This document shows, one piece after another, positions 34,837 through 45,664 of a stretch of 64,000 nucleotides of DNA. Position 1 is the stretch's first letter. Every line of letters starts with the position of its first letter. The position numbers and the translations under genes were made by a program. The stretch is from Pictodentalium vernedei. Lineage: Eukaryota; Mollusca; Scaphopoda; Dentaliida; Dentaliidae. The stretch is taken from positions 23,517,533-23,581,532 of the forward strand of contig CM062289.1 in NCBI GenBank assembly GCA_031216915.1. The letters are read 5' to 3'. The notes beneath the pieces are model-generated. The model was not told the DNA's origin. It searched no databases and worked only from the letters and a program-made list of their open reading frames with translations.

Positions 34837-35281
34837 ATGCACAGGCCGGGGATTTCCTCCTTTTCCATTGACTCACTCATGGCTCCACAGCCAAGGATAA
34901 CGCCTATGTTCTATCCAAATGGATTTATGTTCATGCCCCAGGGACTTACACAGCCAGGTTTGGGCTTTCCAGACCCCAGACAATTAGGACTTTCTCAATC
35001 ATACGCACAGCAACATATGTACAATGCCACATCGTTAATCAACTCGTCACCGATGACACATCCATACCTTGGACTTACGCCTTCGTCACCCCATTCGGGG
35101 GGATATCACTTGACTCAAAAATCTGCGGACACACCTCCAGTTTCTGTTTCTTCGTTTTGTGAGGACAAGTTAACACATAAAGAAAATTTGACGAAATATT
35201 CCTTATCTAACTATCGTGAAAAATGTAACAGTGAATGTAAACAAGACTCTTCGTACGACGAGAATTCAAATGTGGAGAACG
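34837..35281 (+). CDS. Gbx: Gbx-like homeobox gene, first coding exon (partial)
   Basis: The Gbx (Drosophila unplugged) family encodes homeodomain transcription factors that pattern the anterior nervous system. This exon encodes about 148 residues and ends in phase 1. The start is the ATG at 34837, in good context (GAAGCCATGC). The protein opens MHRPGISSFSIDSLM, which matches the family's N-terminal MQRP...FSIDSLIG block, an Engrailed-homology-like repression motif. NGFMFMPQG at about residues 26-34 parallels the YPMFMPYRP block of vertebrate Gbx. The middle is rich in Pro, Ser and Gln. The end, DSSYDENSNVENG, resembles the acidic YSSDDN segment before the Gbx intron. A splice donor, G|GTAAGTTAA, follows at 35281/35282; reading past it reaches a stop at 35323-35325. 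The homeobox exon is not seen to the right. Recognition rests on remembered family motifs; another FSIDSL-bearing homeobox class is possible but less likely. Confidence 0.8.
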
Positions 35282-35297
35282 GTAAGTTAACCCCCTA

Positions 35298-35547
35298 CAG
35301 TACGTGGAGAGTGGATTGTAACTAAATCGTCCACAGAGTGGAGTTATCACCCAAGCTATGACTTTAAAATTTTGTACATATCGACAAAAAACACAAGCAA
35401 TGTTTCAGCCAATGGACCTCCGGGTTTAACCCGGAGGTCCATTGGCTGAAACTTTGCTTGTGCTGGTTATGCTTTGCAACAAATTTGCAATTATTGCTTA
35501 GGTGGAATATCCACTCTGCGGGTGATTTAGTGATAATACACTCTCCA
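35298..35547 (+). mobile_element. TA-target palindromic MITE, family E, copy 1 (right end clipped)
   Basis: Starts CAGTACGTGGAGAGTGG after TA. The centre is a hairpin, TGGACCTCCGGGTTTAACCC, with long arms (GTTTCAGCCAA). The right terminus stops at CACTCTCCA, missing CGTACTG, where it joins the duplicated exon tail. Confidence 0.88.
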
Positions 35548-35591
35548 TACGACGAGAATTCGAATGTGGAGAACGGTAAGTTAACCCCCTA

Positions 35592-35849
35592 TAGTACGTG
35601 GAGAGTGGATTGTAACTAAATCACCCGCGGAGTGGAGTTATCATCCAAGCTATGACTTTCAAATTTTGTACATATCGACAAAAAAATACAAGCAATGTTT
35701 CAGCCAATGGACCTCCGGGTTTAACCCGGAGGTCCATTGGCTGAAACTTTGCTTGTGCTGGTAGTGCTTTGGAAAAAATTTGCAATTATTGCTTGGGTGG
35801 AATCTCCACACTGCGGGTGATTTAGTGATAATACACTCTCCACGTACTG
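35592..35849 (+). mobile_element. TA-target palindromic MITE, family E, copy 2 (complete)
   Basis: TAGTACGTGGAGAGTGG (first base mutated) to CACTCTCCACGTACTG. Flanked by TA on the left (35590-35591) and on the right (35850-35851), the mariner-type duplication. Confidence 0.9.
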
Positions 35850-35851
35850 TA

Positions 35852-36159
35852 TGTCCGGAAACCCCTCGTTCCATCGAAGGGATTTACGCTAAATGGTGCT
35901 GAAAACAGCTCTATCCAGAGTTGGGGATTATAGCGGATTTTCTTCAGAGGGTGTGTGTCGGGGCGGGGTGTGCGGGCCAGAAATAAATATATCCTCGGCA
36001 CTGCATATTAACAGAATATCCAATGGGGATTCAGCTATTGTGTAAAAGATTTATATGAGGACATTAACTTCTTAATTTATACTTTATCTTGCACGTCTAG
36101 TGGTCGACAGTTGAAAAATAATTTCTCGAACAATGAAACATCTTCACTTTTTCTTCAAA
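35852..36159 (+). other. Intronic sequence, nothing recognised
   Basis: Presumed Gbx intron. No repeat or exon seen. Confidence 0.4.
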
Positions 36160-36312
36160 AACATAACTAGTGCCCCTTCATTGGAACGAGCTCGTTCCAG
36201 CGAGGGGTCACAAGTTTTTTGTGTTTGATGCAAAAATTGAAAGAAAATAATAAAATTTCAATGGTGAGTTTTGTGAAAAGCGCTGGATGGTTGTTTCCAT
36301 TACGATGGTTGA
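36160..36312 (-). mobile_element. Decayed family A MITE
   Basis: Shortened centre (CTTCATTGGAACGAGCTCGTTCCAGCGAGGGG), then AGCGCTGGATGG near the right. Termini eroded. Confidence 0.6.
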
Positions 36313-36564
36313 AGGGCTACACACACACCCACCTCGAAATGAATTGATCAAAACTTTCCGACACTGTACACAAAAATGTCAATCAATTCGTGTTATTTTA
36401 TCATTTTGTCTATTCGAAACCATCCCCTATCTGGTACGCGCTCGGAAAACTCATTCCAGTCATCCGTAAGCTTTCTTTGGGTATAGTTTGCAAGAAGCAA
36501 GTAAAAATGTTGAGTTACTGAGAAAAAATCGTACCATTGTTTTCAACTGGTGTTAGAAAAATAT

Positions 36565-36813
36565 TTAACCCTTTACCCAACGTAACGGCCAAAACCGGGC
36601 AGTGCTATTCTCAAAAATCGCCAATTAATTTTCATTATTTTTTTCATTTTTTATCCAAAAACATAGGTTATGACCACTCGTCGGAACGAGCTCGTCGAGC
36701 TCGTTCCAACGAGGGGTCATAACTTATGTTTTTGAGACAGAAAATGAAAAAATTAGTTATTGAAGATTTTTTTTGCAAGTATCGTATGCTTTTCATGTTA
36801 GGTAAAGGGTTGA
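36565..36813 (+). mobile_element. piggyBac-like MITE, family A
   Basis: Left TTAA; right decayed to TTGA. CCCTTTACCCAACGTAACGG to GTTAGGTAAAGGG. Confidence 0.9.
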
Positions 36814-36839
36814 AATGCCTCATTATATTCTTCTTTTTT

Positions 36840-37075
36840 TGGAAATCCTTAACAAGCCTGTAGCATCGGCCACACTTGATTCCAAGCTAATCCTTGACAG
36901 GCCTGTGGCATCGGCCACACTTGATTCCAAGCTAATCCTTAACAAGCCTGTAGCATCGGACACACTTGATTCCAAGCAAATCCTTGACAAGAATGTAACA
37001 TTGGCCACATTTGATTCCAAGCTAATCCTTGATCCTTGACAAGAATGTAACATCGGCCACACTTGATTCCAAGCT
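36840..37075. repeat. 45-bp minisatellite, ~5 units
   Basis: GCATCGGCCACACTTGATTC and CAAGCTAATCCTTGACA recur every 45 bases. Multiples of three keep frames open on both strands (74-102 codons), but the sequences are simple repeats. Confidence 0.85.
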
Positions 37076-38280
37076 GATCGTTTCTCGCCCCAAAGCAAGG
37101 ACTGACTTTCTTGTCTTTCAAAATATAGCATCTGTCCCCATCAATAGAAAGAACTCTTAACACCTTTGGATGTGATTCTGACAAGAGTACACCACGACAA
37201 AATATAATAACCATATCCATACATATGGGTATGTGAATATGTCTTTCTCATTATCTCATACCTGCATTATGATATCTCATGACAAATCAATCGAGCTCGT
37301 TAAAATGCAAAGTCGTGATATACGTTCAACTCCTTACATTCTGCTGGTACATACATATTCCTGTCCAAGACAGAAAGTCTCTTGCTTCTAAAATAATTGT
37401 AAATTGGACAGTTATAACCAAATTGTCCACTGTAAATTGATTCAGTGTTCTGGTAGTTCTGATCTATGATTTCTGTAGTTATTAACTTTTAAATTATTTT
37501 TCATGAAGTTCTGTGAAGCAGCCATGACTGAATTTGATAAAAAATATTTTTTTAAATACTCAGCGCGTAAGAGTTATTAAAAAGTAATATAATCTTCAAA
37601 TTATATTTAATAATCGTTTGACCCCTTTTGGAAACAATCAAGTAAATGCCCGTTTGTATTGATGCAAATGGTCTTTTTCAGCATCATGTAAAAAAAAAAA
37701 CATGTGGTATGTGTTATTCGATGATGAGGTAATAGGCCTCGTTCCTCTGATCGAATAAATATTATAAAATCCTTGTACAGAGTCAAGAATTTAATCATGT
37801 CAACAATGCCATATCACAATAGTTCCTTGCAGCTGCGTCCGTTTCGAAACATTGGCATATCCAGCATGTCGGCATGGTGGTTTTAAGTTTAACACACTCA
37901 TGAATTCGTTGCTCCAATATGGGGATTTGTGCTGGGCGATATATATTAAAATCACAAAATAATCTATGCCTGGGCTGTACAAAACCGCTAACTTATTCGT
38001 TGGTTGTACAACGCTGACTACTTTCTCAAAAAGCGTTCACAGAGCGTCGAGGCGTGTGGGGATGGGGTTGGGGTATACATTCATTTCTGAATTCCCTAAA
38101 ATTGTTCCCTGTACTATCATCCTCATATTTGTTGGGTCATTTTGCAATAGTTATTCCTTGATTTTACCCGGTACTTAAAACCCTTTCAACACTGACGTCC
38201 TGGATGTTATCATTTCAATCAACACTGTCAATGGCGAAATGGGCGAAACCACCCCGGCTTGCTGGGAGGTTCGATAATAA
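37076..38280. other. No exon or repeat recognised
   Basis: Presumed intron. Short frames lack domains and splice context. Confidence 0.4.
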
Positions 38281-38315
38281 TTTAACCCAACAGCTCTGTG
38301 AGCTGTTGGGTTAAA
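38281..38315. repeat. Perfect hairpin (16-bp arms)
   Basis: TTTAACCCAACAGCTC, a TGT loop, then the complement. Confidence 0.7.
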
Positions 38316-39300
38316 TTTTTACCGAGCCTCGCTTCAGAGTTTTTGCTCTTCATATCGTCTTCTCGTCCTCTACCAATTTTTTCTTCACACAAAAATTTAT
38401 GCACACCGGGCTGATAAAGTTAAGCCCTTCAAAAAGCTCTCTGGGTGCTCCAGTTGGTACGAAAAATTATTTTCTCCCCGGAAATACCTCGGGCCTTCAT
38501 ATATCAGGGTTACTCAGTAGACACTCTTAGTCCAACACGGAGTGAAATAAAGTAGAGGGAAATATATCAGCAGCAGAAAACTATATTCCTCCCCCACCCC
38601 CTCCACTTCATTTTGCCTGGCTGCGCACTTGGGTTCACACTAACAATTTGTGTACAAATATACATTATTATTTATTTATTGATGTTTAAGGTCACTTATT
38701 TATGCACAATGGCTAATATACATTATTACTGGGTCCGTTAGTTCCTTAAGAACATTTACTTTTCTTCTAAAACGTGACTTGTGAACCTCTCAATAGAACA
38801 TTCCAATGAGAGGGTAATATGTCACGTATATTAAAAAACTGAAAGAAAAATATATTAAAAAGAGAACAGGATCACGAGTTAACTAGTTGAAAGAAAAAGA
38901 CTGAAAAAGAAAAACTGCATGATTTGTGCAAAGTTTCTAAGATTTTTTCAGCATTTCCACTCAACACATTTTTTGTGCTTTTTGGAATGAGAAGGTGACA
39001 GCACCAATTTTTGCCTATTAATATGTATTCGTTTTTTAATATATAAAAAGACTTAATTATAAAATTTAATGATAATCAATATTATAATCAGTGATTGCTG
39101 ACTACTTTACAATTTTATTAATATGTGAATATTTAGCAGAACTGAGTTTGAATAAAAGTGAATTACTCGTTCAATACAACTCAATTTCGTTATCGAACAA
39201 ACTTGTTGTTTATATTCTCAAATTAATGAATAGGGGGTGCCCTACCCAGTTTTGGGAGTCAAACATGATATTTGGAAGGGCGTTGTGAGGAGGCGGTGGG
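38316..39300. other. No gene; SINE tail fragment and decayed MITE
   Basis: At 38668-38718, TTTATTTATTGATGTTTAAGG and TTATGCACAATGGCTAA are a 3'-end fragment of a type 1 SINE. At about 38790-38820, CCTCTCAATAGAAC/CATTCCAATGAGAGGG resembles an old family A centre. Confidence 0.5.
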
Positions 39301-39336
39301 CCCCCCCCCCCTCCATTCTTAACTAGGACCCTCGGG

Positions 39337-39454
39337 TTGTTATTCCTTCCACCCACTTCCCTTCAAGGAAAATGGGAGGAAGGAATAAAAACCCGGGGGA
39401 AGACTGTTACCCCTCCTCCCACTTCAATGGAAGTGGGAGGAGGGGTAACAGTCG
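39337..39454. repeat. Two adjacent hairpins
   Basis: First, GTTATTCCTTCCACCCACTTCC folds on itself around CAAGGAAAATGG. Second, GACTGTTACCCCTCCTCCCA and its complement lie around TTCAATGGAA. Downstream, CCTGACTACGCCACTG ends at about 39702 and looks like a hAT terminus, so both may sit within a hAT-like element whose left end I cannot place. Confidence 0.65.
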
Positions 39455-39702
39455 GAACGTTCTAGTTGGGAATAGGCCTCCCAAAAAAGCTTGTAAAGTT
39501 GAGTGTTCTAAGAGCGAATCAGGGCATTTATAGGGTGTGTGGTCCTGTATAGGAGACCATTTATAGAGTTGTGGCCCTGTATTGGAGACCATTTTAGGGC
39601 TTTATATGCTATGTGTAAGTTGCATTGGGCAAAACTTGTGGAGGGACAGCGACAGTTTTAAGGGGGGCTTGGCCTTCCCCTCTCCCCTGACTACGCCACT
39701 GG

Positions 39703-40134
39703 TTTGTACCATAACATGCCAGTTACACACTTCGTTTGTTACTTTTGATGAAATTTAAAAAAATTGGTTTTTATTTCTAAAATCGCAGCTTCAGTATTTA
39801 TTTAGTATACACTAGGTGTATCATTGTTTGTTTTGGATTATTTTTCTTCCTACGTTTTTCAATTCAAAGTTTATCCACGAATTCACACTCAAGATTGTAT
39901 CGTAGTTCATGACTGATAAAAATAAGGTGTTACGGAATTTCGCGATATTTTTTCACAGAATCTAGATTTTCTTTCGAAACTTCACAAAGGGGTATATAAA
40001 GCTAAATTTATTCGAAGAACAAAATCACGTTATAAAGTTTATATCGAGAAAATAATATACGGTTAAGGAATCCTGATTACTGCTGTAAACATCCACCATC
40101 TCCCGTTGTTGATGGTCTCAAATTCAGTATGTTC
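39703..40134. other. No exon seen
   Basis: Nothing recognised. Confidence 0.4.
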
Positions 40135-40387
40135 TTAACCCTTTACCTAACCTGAAAAATAGACGACACTTGCAAAAATAATTCTTGAATGACTAATTTT
40201 TTTTTCATTTTTTGTCTCAAAAACAGGTTATGACCCCTCGCTGGAACGAGCTCGACGAGCTCGTTCCAACGAGGGGTCATAACCCTATGTTTTTGAGACA
40301 AAAAATGAAAAAAATAATGAAAATTAATTGGCGATTTTTGAGAATAGCGCTGGTCGGTTTTTGCCGTTACGTTAGGTAAAGGGTTAA
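40135..40387 (-). mobile_element. piggyBac-like MITE, family A (reversed)
   Basis: TTAA on both sides. CCCTTTACCTAACCTGAAAA to CCGTTACGTTAGGTAAAGGG. Confidence 0.92.
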
Positions 40388-40629
40388 TTAATCATATTTT
40401 TATCTCGTGCGAAAGCAACACAGAATGTACACTTTTAGGGATCTGCCAGCATTCGTAAACACATGCCTCTAGTTTTCCCTGTGTTTCTAATTCTAAAGGG
40501 TGAGATGATTCTGCTTGTATTTTTTAAAAAACATCTTCATCGCTGGAGGAAATAAATAAAAAAGTGAAGTTCTCGAGTATTCCATAGGTGGGAATGTTTT
40601 GAAGCTTCCATCTTGACAAGAAGACGAAA

Positions 40630-40862
40630 CCTGCAGTAAAGATTTCTTGAACTAAAAAAATGACTCTCGCCTCCAAAATATACCTTATGACCCCTCATTG
40701 GAACGAGGTTGTCAGAGTCGTTCCTATGAGGGTGCATAAGCTATGTTTTGGAGGCAAAAAGTGAACGAATAATGAAATTTGGATGACAATTTTTTTAATT
40801 TTTTTTTTCCATTTTGTGAATACTACTGGTGAGATATGATAGTTATGTAAGGTGAACGGTTG
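40630..40862 (-). mobile_element. Decayed family A MITE
   Basis: The core is TGACCCCTCATTGGAACGAGG with a damaged right arm (CGTTCCTATGAGGG), followed by GCTATGTTTTGGAGGCAAAA. Confidence 0.65.
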
Positions 40863-41149
40863 TTGTACCGAGTGAAGGTAGAAAAAAATATTTAACTTTC
40901 TTATCTAGAAAATATATATACCCATATCCGAGAACTACTGATCAAGTAATCTACGAAATGGCCATCAAATGGCGGCTTCAATATGTATTGTAGAGGAACG
41001 TCCTGCTGATAAAGTCAGATTCTTGTTATTGTAATTGTGTTCACTTGAAAAGACATTATCGCCAGGCTAACTTGAATGTGAACAAAACATGCACCGATTG
41101 GAGTTTGTACTAATAACTTGAAAATTTTGTGAAAATGCATAACTTGAAC

Positions 41150-41180
41150 CCGGAGGTCCATTAACTGAAACCTTTTATGT
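41150..41180. mobile_element. Family E fragment
   Basis: GAACCCGGAGGTCCATT.ACTGAAAC, the right half of the family E centre only. Confidence 0.5.
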
Positions 41181-41319
41181 ACTTATTATTTTTTCCCTAA
41201 ATTTGATTAACTTGTGGAAACTTCACGCCATGAGTGTTGGGGCGCTAAATTCATATCAATGCCGCGGTAATATACTAATATAGCCTATGTCGACCTTTTA
41301 ATACTTTTCCCGAATAAGC

Positions 41320-41550
41320 CGGTCAGATCCGTACAGCACGGTACATAAAATTTTTGAAAAAAAAAAAATTTTCTACTTTCGGTTTCAAAATATTGCACCT
41401 TATTCGTCTCTGGAATGTGCTCGTCAAGATTGTTCCAACAAGGGGGGCATAAGTTATTTGGGGGTGGGGGGGGGGGGGGCAAGAAATGAATAGATGTTTA
41501 GAATTAAATATTAGTCGTTCCGCCTGTCAGCAATGTGGAGTTAAAGGTTA
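41320..41550 (-). mobile_element. Strongly decayed family A-like MITE
   Basis: Residual TTGTTCCAACAAGGGGGGCATAAG with a G-run inserted at about 41461-41480. Confidence 0.45.
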
Positions 41551-41596
41551 TTTGTTGACACCCTCTAAAATTAGTTGAGTTTATTTTGAGGTGGAA

Positions 41597-41933
41597 GAAA
41601 TTTATTTATTTATTTAATTATTTTGTTTAACGACATTTTTGACAGCCGGGGTCACCTCGTATCGGACAGTTTTACGTGTGGAGGAAGCCGGAGTACCCGG
41701 AGTGAACCACAGATCAACGGCGAATAACTGTCAGACGTACTAACTCCACACAAGCATGGTTAGCATTGGTTGGAGACAAGTACACCATCGGCGTGCAGTA
41801 CGTCTTAGTACACAGCGCCAACGCGCTCCCACGTGGGTAACCGGAATTAACAGCCTTGCCCAAGGACACAACGCAGTTACCCCTGGTGGGGATCGAACCG
41901 TGGGCCTTTCAGTTTGAAGTCCAATGCCGTAAC
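41597..41933 (-). mobile_element. tRNA-derived SINE, tail type 2
   Basis: Short (TTTA)n, then GTTTAACGACATTTTTGACA, GGAAGCCGGAGTACCCGGAG, TTGCCCAAGGACACAACGC and box B as GGGGATCGAACCG. The head lies at the right end. Confidence 0.88.
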
Positions 41934-42061
41934 CACTGAATTAGGTGGGTCAAAAATCACCCCAAATCAACTTGGGTTGAGTGAATATGAACCCAATTGG
42001 GTTCATATTCACTCAATCCAGTTGATTTGTGCTAATTTTTTACCGAACTGGTTTTAGAGTG
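41934..42061. mobile_element. Family F palindrome, decayed copy
   Basis: GGTTGAGTGAATATGAACCC and its complement around the centre. Right end GGTTTTAGAGTG. It abuts the SINE head directly. Confidence 0.8.
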
Positions 42062-42170
42062 TAGGAACTGGTAGGAACGCTAATTTTTAAACCCCTGTAC
42101 ATTGATGTCGATATGACAAAATTTAAGGAGCAAATTTTTCTCCAAATGCTGCTAAGATTTTAATCAATTC

Positions 42171-42213
42171 AATCTTGTTTGACAGAGCTTACTGAGCTCT
42201 GTCAAACAAGATT
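42171..42213. repeat. Hairpin related to 673-729
   Basis: AATCTTGTTTGACAGAGCT, ACT loop region, then the complement. Confidence 0.7.
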
Positions 42214-42641
42214 ACATTGGTTAACTTCCGAGTTCCGAGTTATATTATGGGGAGGAAAAATTGCCCGTGAAATTCAAGCATTTTGGAATCAGTGAGCAGA
42301 GGGTTAATTTAAAGATTTCCTTTGCAACACGAGATGAAGCAACGTTTTATAGACGAATGGCGGGCGGAGTACTTTGCTGGAATAACTTACACATATATGC
42401 ACTTTCATGAAAAACTACGTCAATCATACAAGTGTCTGTACCAATTAGGAAGATGTTTTCAGATTTCATAATCCTTGATGAAAGATGGCGTTTTGGCCTT
42501 ATTAACAATATTGTTAGCTATAGAACACCAAACTTTAATTTTTTGCTACAAACCATCATAGAAATGATATTAAAACAATTTTAAGAAAAACTGGAAGAGT
42601 AATTCTGTAGAATCACAGGCTTTTCCTGGTGTGCAAAAACA
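42214..42641. other. No exon seen
   Basis: Nothing recognised. Confidence 0.4.
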
Positions 42642-42895
42642 TTAACCCTTTACCTAACATGAAAAGCAGATGACACTTGCAAACAAAATTCTTGAATAAC
42701 TAATGTTTTTAATTTTTTGTCTCAAAAACATAGGTTATGACCCCTCATTGGAACGAGCTCGACGAGCTCGTTCCAAAGAGGGGGCATAACCTATGTTTTT
42801 GAGACAAAAAAAAAAGAAAAAATAATGAAAATTAATTGTCGATTTTTGTGAATAGCGCTTGCCCGTTTTGGTCGTTACGTTGGGTAAAGGGTTAA
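42642..42895 (-). mobile_element. piggyBac-like MITE, family A (reversed)
   Basis: TTAA both sides. The palindrome arms disagree at the variable base (CATTGG against CCAAAG). Confidence 0.9.
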
Positions 42896-43164
42896 GCCCT
42901 TTGAAGGAATTGTACAAAATTTCAGCACCATATCTCTGAACATGTAGGTCCATGTGTGTACCGATATTGTCCCGTGTGAAGGGTTAACACAACGTTAAAT
43001 GGAAAATCCATCCAACCCATGCATAAAATCACTTGATTCCAAAGAGGATAGCCCAGCATCTTTGGATAAATTTCATTCCACTATAATCACGGAATACAGT
43101 GATGTAACATATGTTAACCCATCATTTCTCAGTTATGAGATCTAGTATTTAAAAAATAACTACG

Positions 43165-43800
43165 TTTGGCGGCCATTTTGGGCACACTTTGGTTAAAATC
43201 GAAATTCCTTTTGCATTTATGATAATCATACATTACATTCTTAGTATTCAGTTTATTACTGGTGTTCTGCTAATTCAACGTGACGAAATTGTAGGCCAAA
43301 ATGTCCGATTTTCAGGCCTATTTTTGATGTTTTGGACAATTTTGGCAGAAAACATAATTTTGGTAAATGTTTGTTACTAGCTGGTTATGGAAAAGTGCAT
43401 TTGTGACAAATCTGTAAAAATGTCAGGTGATTAGCTTATTCGGACTAGGAAATATTGGTCAATGAAAACTTGGGCGGGTTTTTTCCCCGTTTGGCGGCCA
43501 TTTTGTACTCATTGTGGATAAAATCGAAATTTCTTTTGCATTTATGATAATGATACATTACATTCAGCCCATTACTGGTGTTCTGCTAATTCACAGTGCC
43601 GAGATTGTAGGCCAAAATAGTCGATTTTCAGGCCCATTTTTCATATTTTGGACAATTTTGGCAGAAAAAAATAATGTTGGTAAACTTTTGTTTTCAGATG
43701 GTTATGGAAAAGTGTATTTGTGACAAATCTGTGAAATTATTAGGTCATCCGTCCATTCCGACCAGGAGATATTCGCCCATGAAAATCAAAACAAAGTATA
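43165..43800 (+). repeat. Two-copy ~325-bp tandem duplication
   Basis: TTTGGCGGCCATTTTG starts both units (about 43167 and 43491). They share AAATCGAAATT, CTTTTGCATTTATGATAAT, GTAGGCCAAAAT and GGTTATGGAAAAGTG. Each unit begins with a GGCCATTTTG (YY1-like) word. Frames of 63-69 codons run through both units but have no domain. Confidence 0.85.
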
Positions 43801-44420
43801 GCCGTCTTTGATCTTGCGAAGTTTTAACGATCTCGAGAATTCCGCTCTTGTAAGTGTTGGAAGAAAGAAATCGAAAAAAAAAATACTAATTTTTTCTCGT
43901 ACAATAGCAAACGTCTTTTCCTTTTAGGAAAAGCCAAAAAAAATACAGTAAAAATACTGGCAACAGCTGCTGGTACTTCTAAGTTACGGTAAAATATTAC
44001 GGTGAAAATACCGTATTAAACTACTTTTGGCCATGCGAACCTCTTTGGTTTTGTTTGATCTTGATGCAAAACCTAGGAACTGGTAACTGTCTTCTATTCA
44101 TTACGTGAGTGTCAAGGAGTTGGGTTGACAGATCAATATTTCCAACATGCTGCCTCAAGGCTGCACGTTGAAAATATGACATGGTCTACCCCCAGATAAT
44201 GAATATGGACTCTTCTTAGTGCTGCTATTGACCTCACACGGAAGATACTACCAAGGTTCAAAGGGTTTTGTTTTTCAAATAAATTAAGATAATAGCTTTA
44301 TAATTATACTATCTCTTTGTGAAGTTTCAAGCGAAAATCTAAATTCAGTCAAAAAACCGTAAACATTCCTGAACGAAGGCATCTTTCGACGTGGACGATC
44401 GCGTTTTGCAAAAGCGGGAA
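43801..44420. other. No exon seen
   Basis: Small hairpins near 43935-44030 (CAGTAAAAATACTG, TACGGTAAAATATTACGGTG). Nothing coding. Confidence 0.4.
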
Positions 44421-44679
44421 TTAACCCTTTACACAACGCAGACGATATCAAAATTTATTATTTTAAATATCATTTTTTTAAATTTTTCAAAAAATTTCAA
44501 CAAAACCATATCATGTGACCCCTCATTGGAACGAGCTCAATGAGCTCGTTCCAATGAGGGGTCACATGATATGGTTTTGTTGAAATATTTTGAAAAATTT
44601 AATTTTTTCAACTGCTCAATTTGCGTATTACGCGGGCGGATGCGGGCGGATGCGGGCGATTCGTTAGATAAAGGGTTAA
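44421..44679 (-). mobile_element. piggyBac-like MITE, family B (reversed)
   Basis: TTAA both sides. CCCTTTACACAACGCAGACG to CGATTCGTTAGATAAAGGG. CATTGG/CCAATG arms match. The GGATGCGGGC word is duplicated near 44640. Confidence 0.9.
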
Positions 44680-45664
44680 AGAGGTCGTATGACTCGTATC
44701 GGTCAATGTACAAACAACCTCTTGTCCCTCTTTTTAGGTGTGCATACCACACCCTGGGTAGGTTTATTTCTTCCACTTCAACAATCTTCCAAACTGAATG
44801 TACTTCCACACAACATAGAGCCCCGAAATGGTCTCCAATATAGGAGATGTACATGCTACAACTGACTCGAATTCGCTCTCAGAGCACTAAATTTTGCAAA
44901 ATTTTCTCGAGGGTGGGGGAGGGGGCTAGTCCTAGTGGGAGAAGGAGGCAACGACCAGAGGGTCCTAGTTAGAACTGGGGAGGCCCCTGAAACTCCACAC
45001 AACGTCCTTTCAAATATCATCCCCAAACCGACTAAGCGGCACCCTATTATAGAATTCTGGCTACGCGCCTGTACCGATGGTAGGATTCTATGTTAAATGT
45101 ATATAGATTTGTGTACATTTGTAGGTAATGCATTATTGGAATACCAGTTTATTAACACATTCATGTATTTATACTCTTTCTTTCTTATTTCATTGTGTAA
45201 TCGTGATGCGTGTTTGTGGGAAAAGGTGGTAGGCCACGTGTCCCGTGTTCTCCCTGGTTCCGCCATCTTCCGAAAGAAATTGTAAAAGCGGTCAATTTGT
45301 TTGAATAGAATATCTCCACGAGGTACCGACCGATACTTGTACATTTTTTGTGAAGTATACAAAAATAAATACACGCGTGACATCTAGTTTAGCTTTGTAC
45401 TTATTGCTGTTTAATGTTTTGCATCTAATTTTGAGGCGATATTTACACTATATTTATGTACACCCCGTAAGTATGATAGCAACTAGAATGTTAAATAATA
45501 AAGTTTATAATCTTCGTCACTGTAGATTACGATTGCCAATCCCGTGCCGGCCGGATGCGAGAAGATCTAACAATACTTTTTATTCACTCCAATAGTTTGT
45601 TATTCCTATTTTCACACCCCAACTGTCAATGCTGAAGGCTATCCTATAAACATACCGTCCCAGT
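44680..45664. other. No exon; possible hAT end
   Basis: GGCTACGCGCCTG near 45060-45072 matches the right terminus of the hAT-like element at 53291-53758. Its left end is not placed. Confidence 0.4.

Larger units (their letters stand above)
35254..35851 (+). repeat. Tandem duplication of exon tail + splice donor + MITE
   Basis: Unit 1 is 35254-35547 and unit 2 is 35548-35849. Each starts TACGACGAGAATTC(A/G)AATG, continues through the last 28 coding bases and the donor GGTAAGTTAACCCCCTA, and ends in a family E MITE. Unit 2 therefore carries a second intact-looking donor at 35575/35576. Using it would retain unit 1 in the mRNA and hit the stop at 35323. Confidence 0.9.
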
